64,000 bases of DNA, from assembly GCA_013397845.1 (NCBI GenBank), contig VZTG01010463.1, positions 343,819 to 407,818 on the forward strand, read 5' to 3'. Position numbers and translations under genes: made by a program. The stretch is from Melanocharis versteri (taxonomy: Eukaryota; Chordata; Aves; Passeriformes; Melanocharitidae). Positions 14,249-26,000 of this stretch are shown here, in pieces. The notes below the pieces were generated by a model. That model was not told the origin of the DNA and made no database searches. It was given only the letters and a program-made list of their open reading frames with translations. Numbering within the stretch: the stretch's first letter is position 1; every line of letters starts with the position of its first letter.

Positions 14249-14287
14249 GGAAAAAAAAAAGAAAAAAAGAAAAACAAAAAAGAAAAT
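14249..14287 (+). repeat. A-rich low-complexity tract
   Basis: The stretch is runs of A separated by single G or C bases. On the minus strand it yields a Phe-rich hydrophobic frame (14091-14318), which is an artefact of composition. Confidence 0.85.
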
Positions 14288-16930
14288 CCTTCTCTAGGGC
14301 CCACATATACTCCCCCATGTGCCCAGAGGGATAAAATGAAAATCATATATTCTAGCTTCAGTCTTAAAAGAATAAATGCCAGCCACCTACCCATGTGTCA
14401 TTACCAAATTCCATTAGTACACACCTACTTGTGTGCCAAAGCCTTTAATAGAAATATTACATAAGATAACATTAAAGAACACATGCAGTCTATCCAGGCA
14501 TGAATTTCCTTTTCAGTACAACCAACTGGACAACTGTCCTTTGGCTTGTTTCCTAGTTATCTGTGTACAAGTTCACAGAGATTAATTTTACAACATAAAC
14601 CTCCTCTAGTATATCAGAAATGTCATCTACAGTTCTTATCCTTTGTGCCAGTGGCATACGCAAAATGCTGTAGAAATTCAGATATGTTTATCCTATGTAT
14701 TAGTAAGACTCTAAAATATCATGAAGGATATTTTTACTATTTTTCTTGATACTCCACTGTTTTTCCTAAAATTTTTGTCATCAACAGTGAATTTTTTGTT
14801 TTAATTTCAGATGTACCAGTCTATAGATCACGCAGATAGGAACAGTGAATACTTGCCCTGATTTACAGAGATTTTGATGGATTTTATTCAACAAAAAATA
14901 ATCAAGTTTAGCTAGGAGATTCAATGAGCCTATGAAATTTTAATTTGATGCACACCTGCTCACCCACGCACTGCTGTAGACATACAATCCAATAACTAAC
15001 ACTGGCAGCACCAAGCACAGAACAGGACCCAGGCTGTAAACACAGGCTACATCTATGCCAGTGAATTGAAAACACGAGTTCCATGCTGTGGTTTTCCATA
15101 CTGTTAAATGAATAGTGCAGTTTTGGCCTGAGCCAACCACTAATATCCTTGGGAATGCCCAGGGTATTTCTAGAGTTGATCAGGCTGGAAACTATCAGGC
15201 TAACAAACCTGTTCACTGTGGAAAGAGACAGCAGAGTTCAGCCATGTGAATTCAAACTCTGCTGTGGCATGCAGCCTCAGGGCCAGAGAACAATCTCTGG
15301 TTTATTTGCTGAGTGTAAATGTAACTACAGATTTTCACCACTAGAATGAATACACCTCCTAATAAATAGAGTTGTTCAGGAATTTCCAGTGAAATTATTA
15401 CATTGGGTTTTTTTTTTTTTCTTTCGAAGGTTCTGGTTCATTAAAACTCAGACCTTTTGCAGGAGTCATCATATCAGTTTCAGCAAAGATAAAATAGCTA
15501 ATCAAAATTAGAGGCAAGAATGACATTAGCAACCAGAAAGGTCAATGCTGATAGGACATTTTCTTGGCATGTGAGGTAATGAAGTTCAAGTCGCTATTTT
15601 GAATCAGCTAGAACAAAGGCTTGTGCTTCTTACTCAGCCTGCACAAATATTTTGAAATAACAGCTACTCTGAAATGAAATACAGATATTTTTTCATTCTC
15701 TGTTTTTTAACCGGATAAAGTTTAGGTTTCAGTCCACAGGGAAGGGATTTTTAAACTATTTTCCACAAAGTTCTAACCAAAAATTACATCTCCATGTTTA
15801 CCCATTCTCTTGACACCCACCAAACACCAACTCAGAAATCTGTAAGTTTTTCTATAAATAGCAGCGGCTAAGCACATAATTTTGATCTTTTATTTGATCC
15901 TGCACTAGGATTTAATTATAGGTCATAATCAGAAGTGATTGACAAGAATGGCAGAATGACGCATAAAAAAAAATTCCACTGAAGGAAATGTAAGCTGTAA
16001 CTGGTTTCTTAGGGAGATCAGTCAATACTTAATAACTTAGATAAGATGCACAACAAAGGATAAGGTTCTGATCACAGGAGTTACTCTGTAGGACATCATT
16101 GGTAAAATCGATGAGGTATGGATATGGATACTCTCCTCCAAAAAGACACCATTTGTCTGGTTGTCCTGGGAGGAAACAGGATGACTTCAGTTCAGGCATA
16201 GCCAATATTATAACACCGAGCAGAAACAAAAATAGACAGCACAATTGAAATGATGCACATGATTCAGTGAGGTTGTACAATGATTTGTAGTACAATGTAG
16301 TTAACTTTCCTAAAGTTATCATATAGCAAACTGTGCTGAAAATGTGAAACACAAAAGACAGGTTTTTTGAAAAGTGTTATTATAAAGTGATAGCTTGCAT
16401 ATTCTGTTCTGTTATGCTCTGTTTGCTACCAGAATTTATATTCACCTAACTTTTTCTTGATTGGATATAGGCATTTATATTTATGCTGGCTCAATTGAAT
16501 TGCACTGTCAGCAAAGTTCATGCTGTATCCTTGTCCCAAAAATCTAATGTCTTCAAACTCATTCTGAACTGATCACATCTGTTGATAATCACAACATCTC
16601 TTAGTCATACATGTACGACTGCCTCATCCTGGTGAACAGGAGATTTAGGCAGTTTCTTCAAAATAGGTCACAGGTTTACAGCAGCCGAATCACCTCCAGT
16701 TTTCCATCGCAAAATGTCAGAAGGTACCTGTTCCACTTGCCTGTATATGAAGCCATGAGATGTGGATAAAAGTAGTCCTCTTTATTCCTTTGCATGTGCA
16801 TATGTCTTTATTCTATGTGCAGCTTTTTCCTTTCTTATATTTTTTTCTACTTTTTCCTTTTTTCTTTTTTTGGCACAAAAGAAGAAGAAGCTTATATCTG
16901 TTCTTTTTGTTCTCACAGTTTCACGCCCTC

Positions 16931-16947
16931 AAAAAAAAAAAAAAAAA
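16931..16947 (+). repeat. Poly(A) tract of 17 after a pyrimidine-rich segment
   Basis: The A17 run follows a 100-bp T/C-rich segment (about 16820-16925) with a short GAAGAA insert. It makes lysine and phenylalanine-rich frames that are not genes. No retrocopy body was seen upstream. Confidence 0.92.
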
Positions 16948-17553
16948 GACTGAATTTAATGCTTCTGTATTAGAAGATTTAGCATGCTTTTCAGCCTGTC
17001 ACTGAACTGATGAAAGGCAGCACAACTACACACTTTTCCCCACTGAGCTCAGATAGGTTTGTTCACTAGAGTTCAAGTCTCCTGCCAACAACTCACTGCA
17101 GTTCCAAAGTATTCTCCTTACATATTCAATCTGTATATGTGGAACAGCCCATGCCCCTTCTTCCAGGCCATAAATTTGGCAGTTTTAAAAATTTAATAGC
17201 AAGGTTGCTGCAGTGACAGCTCTATTTGTGGCACACCTCCCTTCCCACAGTTGATAGAGGTCTGCTGATCAGCCATAAAGTTCAATTCTCCAACTCCTTA
17301 TCAATCAGCTTCACTGTGTGACCCACTTCAGGAAAGATTTAAACGAGGTAGTACAGATTCTTCACAGTGAATATAATAATTAGAGGGAAGAATAAATCTT
17401 ACATTGTTGTTCTAATATACCAATTCTATCAATGGATTGTTTGGTTTTGATATTAATTCAAAAATGGTATAGAATTTGGAATCTGATGAAAGGTGCAATA
17501 AAATTCTTAGATAATTTAAACAAACTCTTTTTTGAGAATTCTAATGGCTTCCC

Positions 17554-17990
17554 TGTCATGGTCTAGGAATGGTACTCCCCAGTTCAATGCCCTTACTGAG
17601 ACTCTTCAAACCATGCCCTGCTCACTCATTCTGCTGCTTTCCCTTCCTCCTTCCTGTGGCAGGATGGAGAGTAGAATTGGAGGCCCAAAAGGTAAAGATC
17701 ATGGGTGGCGATCAAAACAATTTGCTGGAAACAGCAATTAGATTAGAAAATGAACAGTAACATCAACAATACTAATGACAGAGGGTACAAGAGAAGAACA
17801 GTTCACACAGAACCCGCCCCCCCCGGCTCCTTCTGCCACGCTCACTCTAGAAGGAACCTCTTCTCCCTCAAAGAATTCCTTTCCCACCTCCAGCAATCAT
17901 GTCATGTGGTATAGAATAACCTCCTGGTCCTGGCCATGCCCCCTCCTGGCTACTGCAAAAATTAACCTTGTCTTGGACAGAATCAGGATA
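17554..17990 (-). mobile_element. Solo LTR of a second avian endogenous retrovirus, with perfect 5-bp target duplication
   Basis: The ends are TGTCATGG at 17554 and CAGGATA at 17990 (the expected final CA has become TA). The direct repeat TTCCC lies on both sides (17549-17553 and 17991-17995). Read on the minus strand it begins TATCCTGATTC, a variant of the TGTCCTGGTTTC start shared by a very common avian LTR group. It keeps that group's inner landmarks, such as the stretch around CATGTGGTATAGAATA and the AACATCAACAATACTAATGAC segment. At 437 bp it is shortened by internal deletions. No proviral interior is present. The 128-codon frame at 17775-18161 spans its edge and is a chance frame. Confidence 0.85.
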
Positions 17991-17995
17991 TTCCC

Positions 17996-19954
17996 CAGCC
18001 TTAAATATCCCATTCATGTCATGAAGCAAAAAGCATTCTCTGTCCCATTCATTTCAAACCAGCCCACCATGGTTCCCATTTTGAAATTCAAAAACATTGA
18101 GCTTCTCTCCCAGTCTTGGCTTATGTCTGCTATTCCAGAAAACATGAGTGGGAACAGATAGGGAAATACTGCAGTCTTGTTAAGAAGTGGATTTCTTTCT
18201 CAAGAACAAAAGAAGTTATCTGGTTTAACCAATATAGATTTCCTTTCTCCCTTTATTAGTACAGAGTGGGAATATTTAATTTAACTTGTTAGGCAGGGCT
18301 GCCTGGGATCTATTTTGAAATAACTTCCTGAATAAATGAATTTCCAGAGTCAGAGACTGGTAAAAAAAGAGAACACTCAGTCTCTTAAAAAGGAGGCAAG
18401 GGACAGTGCAAGCATGAGCTGCAAAACTCTCGTCTCCTTCATGATAAAGACTGTACTGAACTGTTTGGAAAAGGAAGTAAAGTTGCCTTCCATAGTTTCT
18501 ACTTTCAGACCTGCCAACCATTGAGCAGTTACAACTCCTAAGGAATACATGGCCATCTATCATAACAAAGGATGTGACAGAACTGTCAGTGTTAGGAAAA
18601 CAACACTCACAAACCAAGCTGTAGACAGAAGAAACACACAGAATTTCAATCAAAACCTACTGCTTTGAAGTTCTACCTATATTTGCATCTTTCAAAATCC
18701 TTATTGTCAAAATCCTTTTAATCAAGAGTATGTCTCTCCAGTTTTAAGGGTAGTAAAATTATATATTTTGCAGTTAAAATTACTGAGAAGAAGCAGAAAG
18801 GGAAGAAAACTAGAATATTAAGTAAACCATAGAATAAACCAAAATATTCTTGCTTAATACACTAAATTCACATAATTAACCTCTGCATCTTGTCCATTTC
18901 ACATTCTAGCTTAACCTACTCTGTAACAGTTGCAACCTTTGGTCAAGTTCCTGTACACTGTCATGCACTCTTCTCCAAACCAGTCAAAAGGTTAAAACTT
19001 TTTTATAGATGCAGTTTCTTTGATACCATTAGTCAAACAACACCTTTTCAGAAAACTCTAGATTCCTGCTCTTTTGAATAAATGTCCACCTGGAAACAGA
19101 AAGGGACACAAATTCAGGTCAAGAGTGTTTTTGAAGTGTGAAACCTAAAATAATAGAAAACTGGCAAAATTTAAAGCCAGCTCCAGATACAAGAGAAAGG
19201 GTGTAATTTCAAGAGAAGAATCTAGAGGATCTAGATGAAGAATTCAAAACTGAATTTGAGGGCAGTTATGTTATACATTGACCCTTTGCTAACAGCCACA
19301 ATAATGTCAGTCCTCACAGATTCAGTCCCTGCTTCAAAACAGGTCACTCATTTCCCAGGTATTTGAACCAACCACTGTGTTCCAGCAGTAGGGTTTCTCC
19401 AGTGTCCAGTGAGAAACAGAGAACTGACCTTAAGCAATAAATTTAGAATATGAAAGACTAAAGATCCACAGTGAGACACCAAGGAGAAATCCTTGATGTA
19501 TCTTGTTCAGTAAGTTGGGCATGTTGATGAATCTCTTTTTATGGGAATATCAGCCCAACAAATCTCATAAACTTGGACTCAGCAGTGGTTATTTTTTGTG
19601 TATGTTTTCAACTTTTCTTATGCAATAAAACACAAGCGACTAGTGTCTGTGTACGTGTCAGTGTAAACACTCCTAGCACTGTGGGAATGTGGTGCAGAAA
19701 GATATATGACCAATTATTAATGTTAGTTGCATCTTCTTTGCTGTTCCTCAAAGAGAATTAACACTTCTCCATTCCATTCTTGTTATCTCAGTTGTGAGTC
19801 CAAGCCATGTATCTGAAACTTCAAATCTACTTTGCTTTTTAACATATGTGGGAGAAAAATATGTAATTTAATGTGAGAATGGTGGAACAGCAAATTTTTC
19901 TATAGGAAGAAACATTTAGTGAAGTTTTACCTAATAGTTAGTGTCAATTCATTA
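17996..19954. other. Unique sequence, no gene seen
   Basis: Between the second solo LTR and the first CR1 copy I find no exon or repeat I can name. The longest frame (minus, 18276-18653, 125 codons) has no recognisable domain. Confidence 0.6.
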
Positions 19955-20225
19955 ATCACAGAATTATGGAATCGATTAGATTGGAGAAACCTCTGAGGCC
20001 ATGAAGTCCAACCTGTGATTGAACACCACCATGTCAACCAGACCACGGCACTCAGTGTCATGTCCAGTCTTTCATTAAGCACCTTCAGGGACAGTGACTG
20101 CACCACCTCCGTGGGCAGACCATTCCAATATCTAATCACCCTTCCTGTGAAGAAATTCTTCCTACTGTCCAGCCTTAATATCCCCTCTTCTCCTGTTGCT
20201 AACTGCCTGGGAGAAGAGGCCTTTT
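19955..20225 (-). mobile_element. CR1 LINE 3' fragment with reverse-transcriptase C-terminal remnant
   Basis: The plus strand starts with ATCACAGAATTATGGAAT, the reverse complement of the CR1 3' octamer tail, so the element lies on the minus strand. Translating the minus strand between about 20160 and 20050 gives RKNFFTGRVIRYWNGLP and then TEVVQSLSLKVLNERLD, the conserved end of CR1 ORF2 (reverse transcriptase). The frame is open here for about 100 codons, which suggests moderate age. The element is truncated at its 5' side near 20225, as most CR1 copies are. Confidence 0.88.
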
Positions 20226-21514
20226 TGAACAGCATGTCACTAGGAATGACCCATTAACCAGTGTTCTCCTCATTGTCATGCACTTTGGTTAATGAACTGT
20301 TAAGTCGTACATCAGTTTAGAGATACTGATTGTATTAATAATCAATGGTTGAAAGCCCATCATCTCTGTAGTTCTCCTTGAATACACCCTGACACCAATC
20401 TTGTTTCCCTGCCTCCATGAATTATTTCTGGCAGCAGTCCTCAGATCTCAACCAAGTGACACGGCTGCTTGAGATGATGAACAAAATGGAAAAGAAACGC
20501 TTAGAAGAAATTGATATAAATTGAGAATGACCACACTGAAAGGTCTGGGTTTTATTGAAAGGAATGAAAAGTCAAAATAAAGCAGTTATTCTACCTGCTT
20601 TCCATACAGAAGAATTCTGCCTGGGACACTCAGTTCTTTCTGGTAGGATCACAGAAGAGAAACAAGTTTCTGGAAAAAAAAATGCATTCCATGAAGCTCA
20701 AAGCATCTTTTTCATCTTTTTCAGGAGCAATAGTTCTTCCTAACTACTTATTTATATTTCTTTCACACAGTGACCCTTGTTCCTTTTATTGTCATATTTC
20801 ACTCTGTTTTGAATCAATCATGTTGCATGTGTCGATATTGTAAAACCTATTTTCATGTATTTCACCTCCTTTCAATTTCACTGTCTTTGTTATAGAATAG
20901 AAACACACAAAACAAATCTCCCTTGAGCAGGAGTCTTTGACTTGGTTTTCAAAGATGCTAAATACTCACAGGTCACATCTCTGAATATCATGTCATTTAT
21001 TACACTTCATGTCTTTGCACAGTTCAGCAAGGTACTCATTTCCCCCGTTTCTCTCCATCACAACACATCTATTCCTCTGGGTTTGGCTTATTGTCAGTAT
21101 TTTTGTACTCTTTCAAAGAGGTTTTTATCTTCTTGTGGTATTCTCTTACTTTTTCCAGAAATTTTCTGTAACTTTTTTATTGCATGTTTCATTTTGAACC
21201 TGGGAAACTTTTCCAGGAGAATGTCTACAAATAGGTAAAATTGACGCTAAAATATATGTCACTGTAATTGGCATATTCTTTCAGCACTGGTGAAGTTCCA
21301 TGCTGTCTAGCCAAGAAGACAGTTACCACGTACACGCCTTCACAAGGGCTATAAACTATGGCAGGCAAAAACTGCCTCAACTGAGAGAATTTTTACTTAA
21401 TTTAATTTATTCCAAATAAACACAAACATGTATTCACTGATTCCAGTATTAATAAAAAAAAAGAAATAATTTCTTTGGTCACACTTTACAGACTGCCCCC
21501 CCAAATTGCTTCAA
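20226..21514. other. Unique AT-rich sequence, no gene seen
   Basis: The region is AT-rich with T-rich segments. The 98-codon frame at 20942-21238 is hydrophobic because of T-rich composition and has no recognisable content. Confidence 0.6.
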
Positions 21515-21965
21515 TAAGGTGACAGGCAGCACAGAAGGTTGGAGTAGAGTGTATTGGTTTCTGTCTGCTGCTTTTAATGTCCTAGTGGCTTTTCCCTGCT
21601 CCTCTGTGCTCCTTATTGGGTATTCTCCACTCCTCTGTGCATTTCAGTATCAGTCCATAGGCAACCGTCTTTTGGGGGTGTACTTGACCCAGCTTGGGTC
21701 AATTTGAAGGCCAAAGCCCCTTCAGACTGAAGTGCCTCCTTCCAAGTGTGCACCCTGGGCTGCGTATTTCCACAGCAGTGCCCCCTCTCTCTGTGTGCCT
21801 CTTCACATTTCTCCCAATGTAACTCACCACAGATCTCCTTGTATGCCTCCTCCCCTCGTGGCTGCTGCCCCTTCTTAAGCAGGTTTGAGCAGATGCCCCA
21901 TTTGCTTTCCTGGTTTACTGAATTCCTAGCACCTGATGGGCTTGGGCATGTGATTGCTTTATTTC
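21515..21965 (-). mobile_element. Probable diverged avian ERV LTR block
   Basis: This 450-bp block is clearly richer in G and C than its neighbours. On the minus strand it shows CTTAAGAAGGGGCAGC followed by GGAGGAGGC, ACGCAGCCCAGGGTGCAC, GGAAGGAGGC and CAGTCTGAAGGGGC. These resemble the promoter and repeat region of ERVL-type avian LTRs and echo the LTR at 2871-3951. I could not fix TG...CA ends or a target duplication, so the limits are approximate. The small open frames on the plus strand are by-products of composition. Confidence 0.5.
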
Positions 21966-24900
21966 TAAAGTAGATAATATCATTGTCATGCTTTGCATCT
22001 CTTTTCTAAAATTTGCTGAGATTAAGAAATGCGGAAAGACTCCAATAATGTTAAAATAATTCTACAGGTTAACCATGTTTGCTGAAAAGTTTGCTGAAAG
22101 AATTAAATTAACCATATCCTTTTGTTTCCAAACTATACACTGTAACATTAATGTCAGGGATGTCTTAGCTCCCTTGCTGCCTATGAAGTCTACATTTAGG
22201 TCACTCCGTGTATCAAGCTTTTCTGTGATGAAAACATAATGTCTTGGTGTGAATGTTTCCTTAGTTCTGTGCATGTTTAAGTTTTCCTATTTCAAATTTA
22301 TCAAATGAAAAAAAAAAAATTATAGCAAGCCTCTGAGCCCCCTCCCCCAAGCCCCCTCAAATAAGTGAATAATTAAAATCAAATAAAATATGCTTGGAAA
22401 AAAATCAGGCATAGTGGAAATTCCTGTTCCAAACTCTGTCTCTAATAGTCACTGTCAGCTGTTTTCATAAAGACTTCTCAGATTTAAGCCCAAATCACAT
22501 CACATGGCACTGACTCTCAGAACAGAACGTCAGCTATCCATCACTGCAGCACCCAGAATTGTAAACTCAGGAATGGGCATCAGCTTGTCAAATTCTCACA
22601 AAATATGTCCAGCATCTCTCATCAGTCACAAACAGTGAAGGACAAATGCAATAACAACCACCTGGTCAAAGTGGTTGAGAAGCAGGAGCAGTGAAATTAG
22701 TTCAGCTTCCTACTTTTCACCTTCCCAGCTAGAAGAGATTTGCATGTTTGCAAGATAAGCTCTTCGTATGTTGTATTGACTTTCAGAATTAAGATCAAAG
22801 GCATCTTCATCTTCAAATACCCTTTAGTCTTCTTTTACTTATAATATCTTAAAAAGGAAAGGAGGGAGGAGGCAAATGAATGCTTTCTCCTAATCTCTCT
22901 AACTGGGTGGAAATCCATACCGAGAAAATCCGTGGACAAATGCTATTTGACATGAGTTAAAATACTATTAATCTGTCATCCTTTATCATACTTGGATGAT
23001 CATTAAGCCAAGCAAGCAAGCAAGCTGTTAATGTTTACAATATCTGATATTCCCCAAAAATATACACAAACTAATAGGAGGAAAACAACTCTAATCCTGC
23101 CCTACTGTCAATGGGGATTCATTTCATTCAAATAAACATATTTATGAAAATAAAGAAAAATTATTTCTGCAAACAGCTGGTTAAGTTTGACTGGTTTCTT
23201 TAATTCATCCAAATAGACCATTTAGACTGGGTGCAATAATTGTTCTTCTCCCCCTGCTGTTGCTTTGCTAATTGCTAATGTTGGTGTGTGTAAATACCAA
23301 TTAAATCTGTTCTGATTTACTCTTTTTAACTGGTGTTTAGATTTTAAGGGGAAAAATGGCTTCTTAAATTTTTATAGACAGTGTGTGTCCTTTGCAATTT
23401 TCACAGCCTGTTCCAGTTAACAACAAATGAAGATAAATACAAAGCAAAATCTGTTTGGTTCTTCTATAGAACAAATAGCCCCATTTACAAGGTGTTACCA
23501 AATACCTGGCATTTTATTATCCTTTATTTATTTATATTTTGGCCATTAAATTCTAATCTTTTAGCCGATTGAGTCACTTGCTCGTGATTTCCTGTGTATC
23601 AACCATGGAATAATGACAATGCCAAGGTAAATGTTATCTCACCGATTTACCTCAATGTTAATTGCCAGTGCTTTGTTGGTGAAGGGTGACAGTAATGACA
23701 AAGGAGGTGACAAAGAAAAATGCAATTCCAGTGGAGCTAAAGAAAGTATGAAAATGCCTCCTTGGGTTTTACGTCTTTTACTTGACCCAGGTAAGCATCA
23801 TTCCTTTAAATCATCATTTCAGACTGCTTTCTTCTGACATTCAGAGGATAATTTAGTAAGCTGGTCTGGAAGGATGACTGACTACAGACGTAATACTGGG
23901 TAGACCAAAACAGAGATGAAATGAAAGGAATAAGAAGAAGGGGGGAAAAAATAAAACTCAAACATTATTTCATTAACTTCACAGAGATTAGTGAATAGAT
24001 TACAAATAAAAATTATGTGACATATTTTTACTTAGCTATGATTAAATGGTGAAAACAGAAAGGAAGCTGAAAATTAAGTTTGCTCTGCAGCATTTGTTTT
24101 ATTAGGTTTAGAGCTGTGAAGATCCATCACAGATTTTTTGTGTTCAACAGTCCCATCACTGCACCTTATTCCTGATCTGTGAGGTTCAGCCTACAGCAGA
24201 CAGTGCTGGGAGCCACACAGTGATTGTAGATTCAGCCAGCTCTGAGATAACCTGCTGCTGAGGGCAACATTGGGAATTGATGGGCAGCAACAGAGTGGAG
24301 TAATGAAATCGAAGGAACTTGTTTCACACTGGATTCCTCACAGCTATCTGACCTTTTTTTTTTTTTTCTTCTTGGGTCAGGGTCTGTTGTCAACCTCCAG
24401 TCATTCATCGGGGTTGTAACTCTGCAAACTGGGTCTGTGCATCAGAGCTGTGCTCACTGCACTTGCTTAAACCAGAAGAGAAGGTGGAGACAGCAAAAAG
24501 ATACATTAACAACTTCTGCTCACAGAAAGAAGAGCAGAACTCTCAGGCGTCAGTCAGGGACTAAGATGAAAAAAATCTCAAACGTTTAACAGCTCTACAG
24601 CTGGTTATGTAGTTGTGACTAGTTTCTGATAAGCAGAGCATTTACTCTAACTCTTCAAAAGCAGCCCTCTTGGTTCACCTTTTTCTAACATTATAAATCA
24701 AGATTTACACCACTGAAGTCCTCATTTTCAGATTGACTACACCAGCTAAATGTTTCTAGTGGAAGTGGAGGTATTCAATAGTGTTTTTACAGATACGGAT
24801 AGTAGGATTGTTTTTCCTTTTGTTATGTTCAGTGAACACTTCAGAAGGGTTTAGAGGATACATTTTAAAACACAGTCTGAGCTCTCTTCTTCATGTTTTG

Positions 24901-25111
24901 AATAAAATTTTTAAAAAGTTGCTAATATCCAAACAAGGATCTTCATATACAATAAAATCTCTACAGCATCACAAGTTATGTAGTAATTTACAACCAAAAT
25001 AGATGCTGGTTTCTCTGGTGGGAATCTCAAAGGCTTTTCCTCAGGGGCTGGAGTATATTATGCTGCAGCTTTTCCTGGTATTTGGTCAAATCCTAGGTTA
25101 GCAGCACATAA
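21966..25111. other. Gene-desert sequence with possible regulatory segment and one exon-like segment
   Basis: No gene is supported. Three C5 runs sit at 22338-22356. Segment 23160-23340 is dense in homeobox-type TAAT motifs. Segment 23631-23790 is an open frame ending at a good splice donor. The last two are discussed as findings. Confidence 0.55.
24354..24367 (+). repeat. Poly(T) tract of 14
   Basis: A plain T14 run. A similar T14 run lies at 26796-26809 and an A-rich/T-rich pair at about 37800-37870. None is linked to a recognisable element. Confidence 0.85.
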
Positions 25112-25405
25112 GATCACAGAATTGCGGGGGTTGGAAGGCACTTCTGTGAGCCTGCTGCAGGCTCGCTAGGAGCAGGTTGCACAGGATCACATCCAGATGG
25201 GTTTTGAACATCTCCAGCAAAGGAGACCCCACACCTCTCCAAAGAGCCTATTCCAGTACTCAATCAACCTCAAAGTAAGTAAGTTTTTCCTCACATTCAG
25301 ATGAAGCTCCCTGTGTCTCAGTTTGAGCCCATTACCCCTTCTCCTGTTGCTGGGCACTGCTGAAAAGAGCCAGGGCCCACCCTCTTGGCACCTGCCCTTA
25401 GGGTA
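25112..25405 (-). mobile_element. CR1 LINE 3' fragment (left arm of a head-to-head pair)
   Basis: It begins GATCACAGAATTGCGGGGGTTGG, a reversed CR1 tail. It continues with the reversed 3' region, including TTTTTCCTCACATTCAGATG and CCATTACCCCTTCTCCTGTTG. The 3' end faces left, so the copy is on the minus strand. It stops near 25405, where the oppositely oriented CR1 starts. Confidence 0.8.
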
Positions 25406-26000
25406 ATAATGGCACCCTGGCCTGGATCAGCAATAGTGCCGCCAGGGGGCCCAGGGCAGGGATTGTCCCCCTGCACTCGGCACCGGTGAGGCCACACCTC
25501 AAATCCCGTGTACTGTTCTGGGCCCCTCAATTCAGGAAGGACAGAGAGGTGCTGGAGCGGGTCCAGAGAAGGGAAATGGATCTGGAGAAGAATCTGGAGC
25601 ACAACCCTGATGAAGAGTAGCTGAGGGAACTGGGATTGCATAGCCTGGAGAACAGGAGGCTTGGGGAGACTTAATCACTCTCTACAACTACCTAAAATGA
25701 GGTTGAAGAGAGGGGGTGCTCAGTCTTTTCTCCAATTTGACAAGTGATTAGACAAGAGGAAACAGCCTCAAGATAAACCAGGAGAGGCTTAAATTGATAT
25801 TAGGAAAATTTTCTTCACCAAAACACAGTCAAGCATTGGGCCCAAGGAGGCGGCTGTGTCACCATCCCTGGAGAAATTTAAAACATGTGTGGATGTGGCA
25901 TTTGGGGACATGGTTTAGTGATAGACGTGGCAGGTTGATGGTTGGACTCAATGATCTTAAAAGTCTTTTCTAACCAGAGGTATTCTATGATTCTGTGATT
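25406..26000 (+). mobile_element. CR1 LINE 3' fragment (right arm of a head-to-head pair)
   Basis: On the plus strand it runs from GGCCTGGATCAGCAATAGTG through GGTGAGGCCACACCTC, GGTCCAGAGAAGG, GCCTGGAGAACAGGAGGCT and CTCTACAACTACCTAAAATG, to the 3' tail ATTCTATGATTCTGTGAT at about 25982-26000. All are standard CR1 landmarks in order. The coding frame is broken by stops and indels. Its 5' truncation point abuts the 5' truncation point of the minus-strand copy. Confidence 0.88.

Larger units (their letters stand above)
3952..17553. other. Gene-desert sequence with scattered simple repeats
   Basis: These 13.6 kb hold no supported exon. They contain the A15 run at 6987, the short direct duplication at 14042-14106 and pyrimidine-rich tracts near 16820-16925. 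All frames are below about 130 codons and lack known motifs. Confidence 0.6.

Noticed and set aside
17775..18161. 128-codon plus-strand frame
   Set aside because: It straddles the edge of the solo LTR at 17990, so the first half is LTR sequence. No motif is visible.
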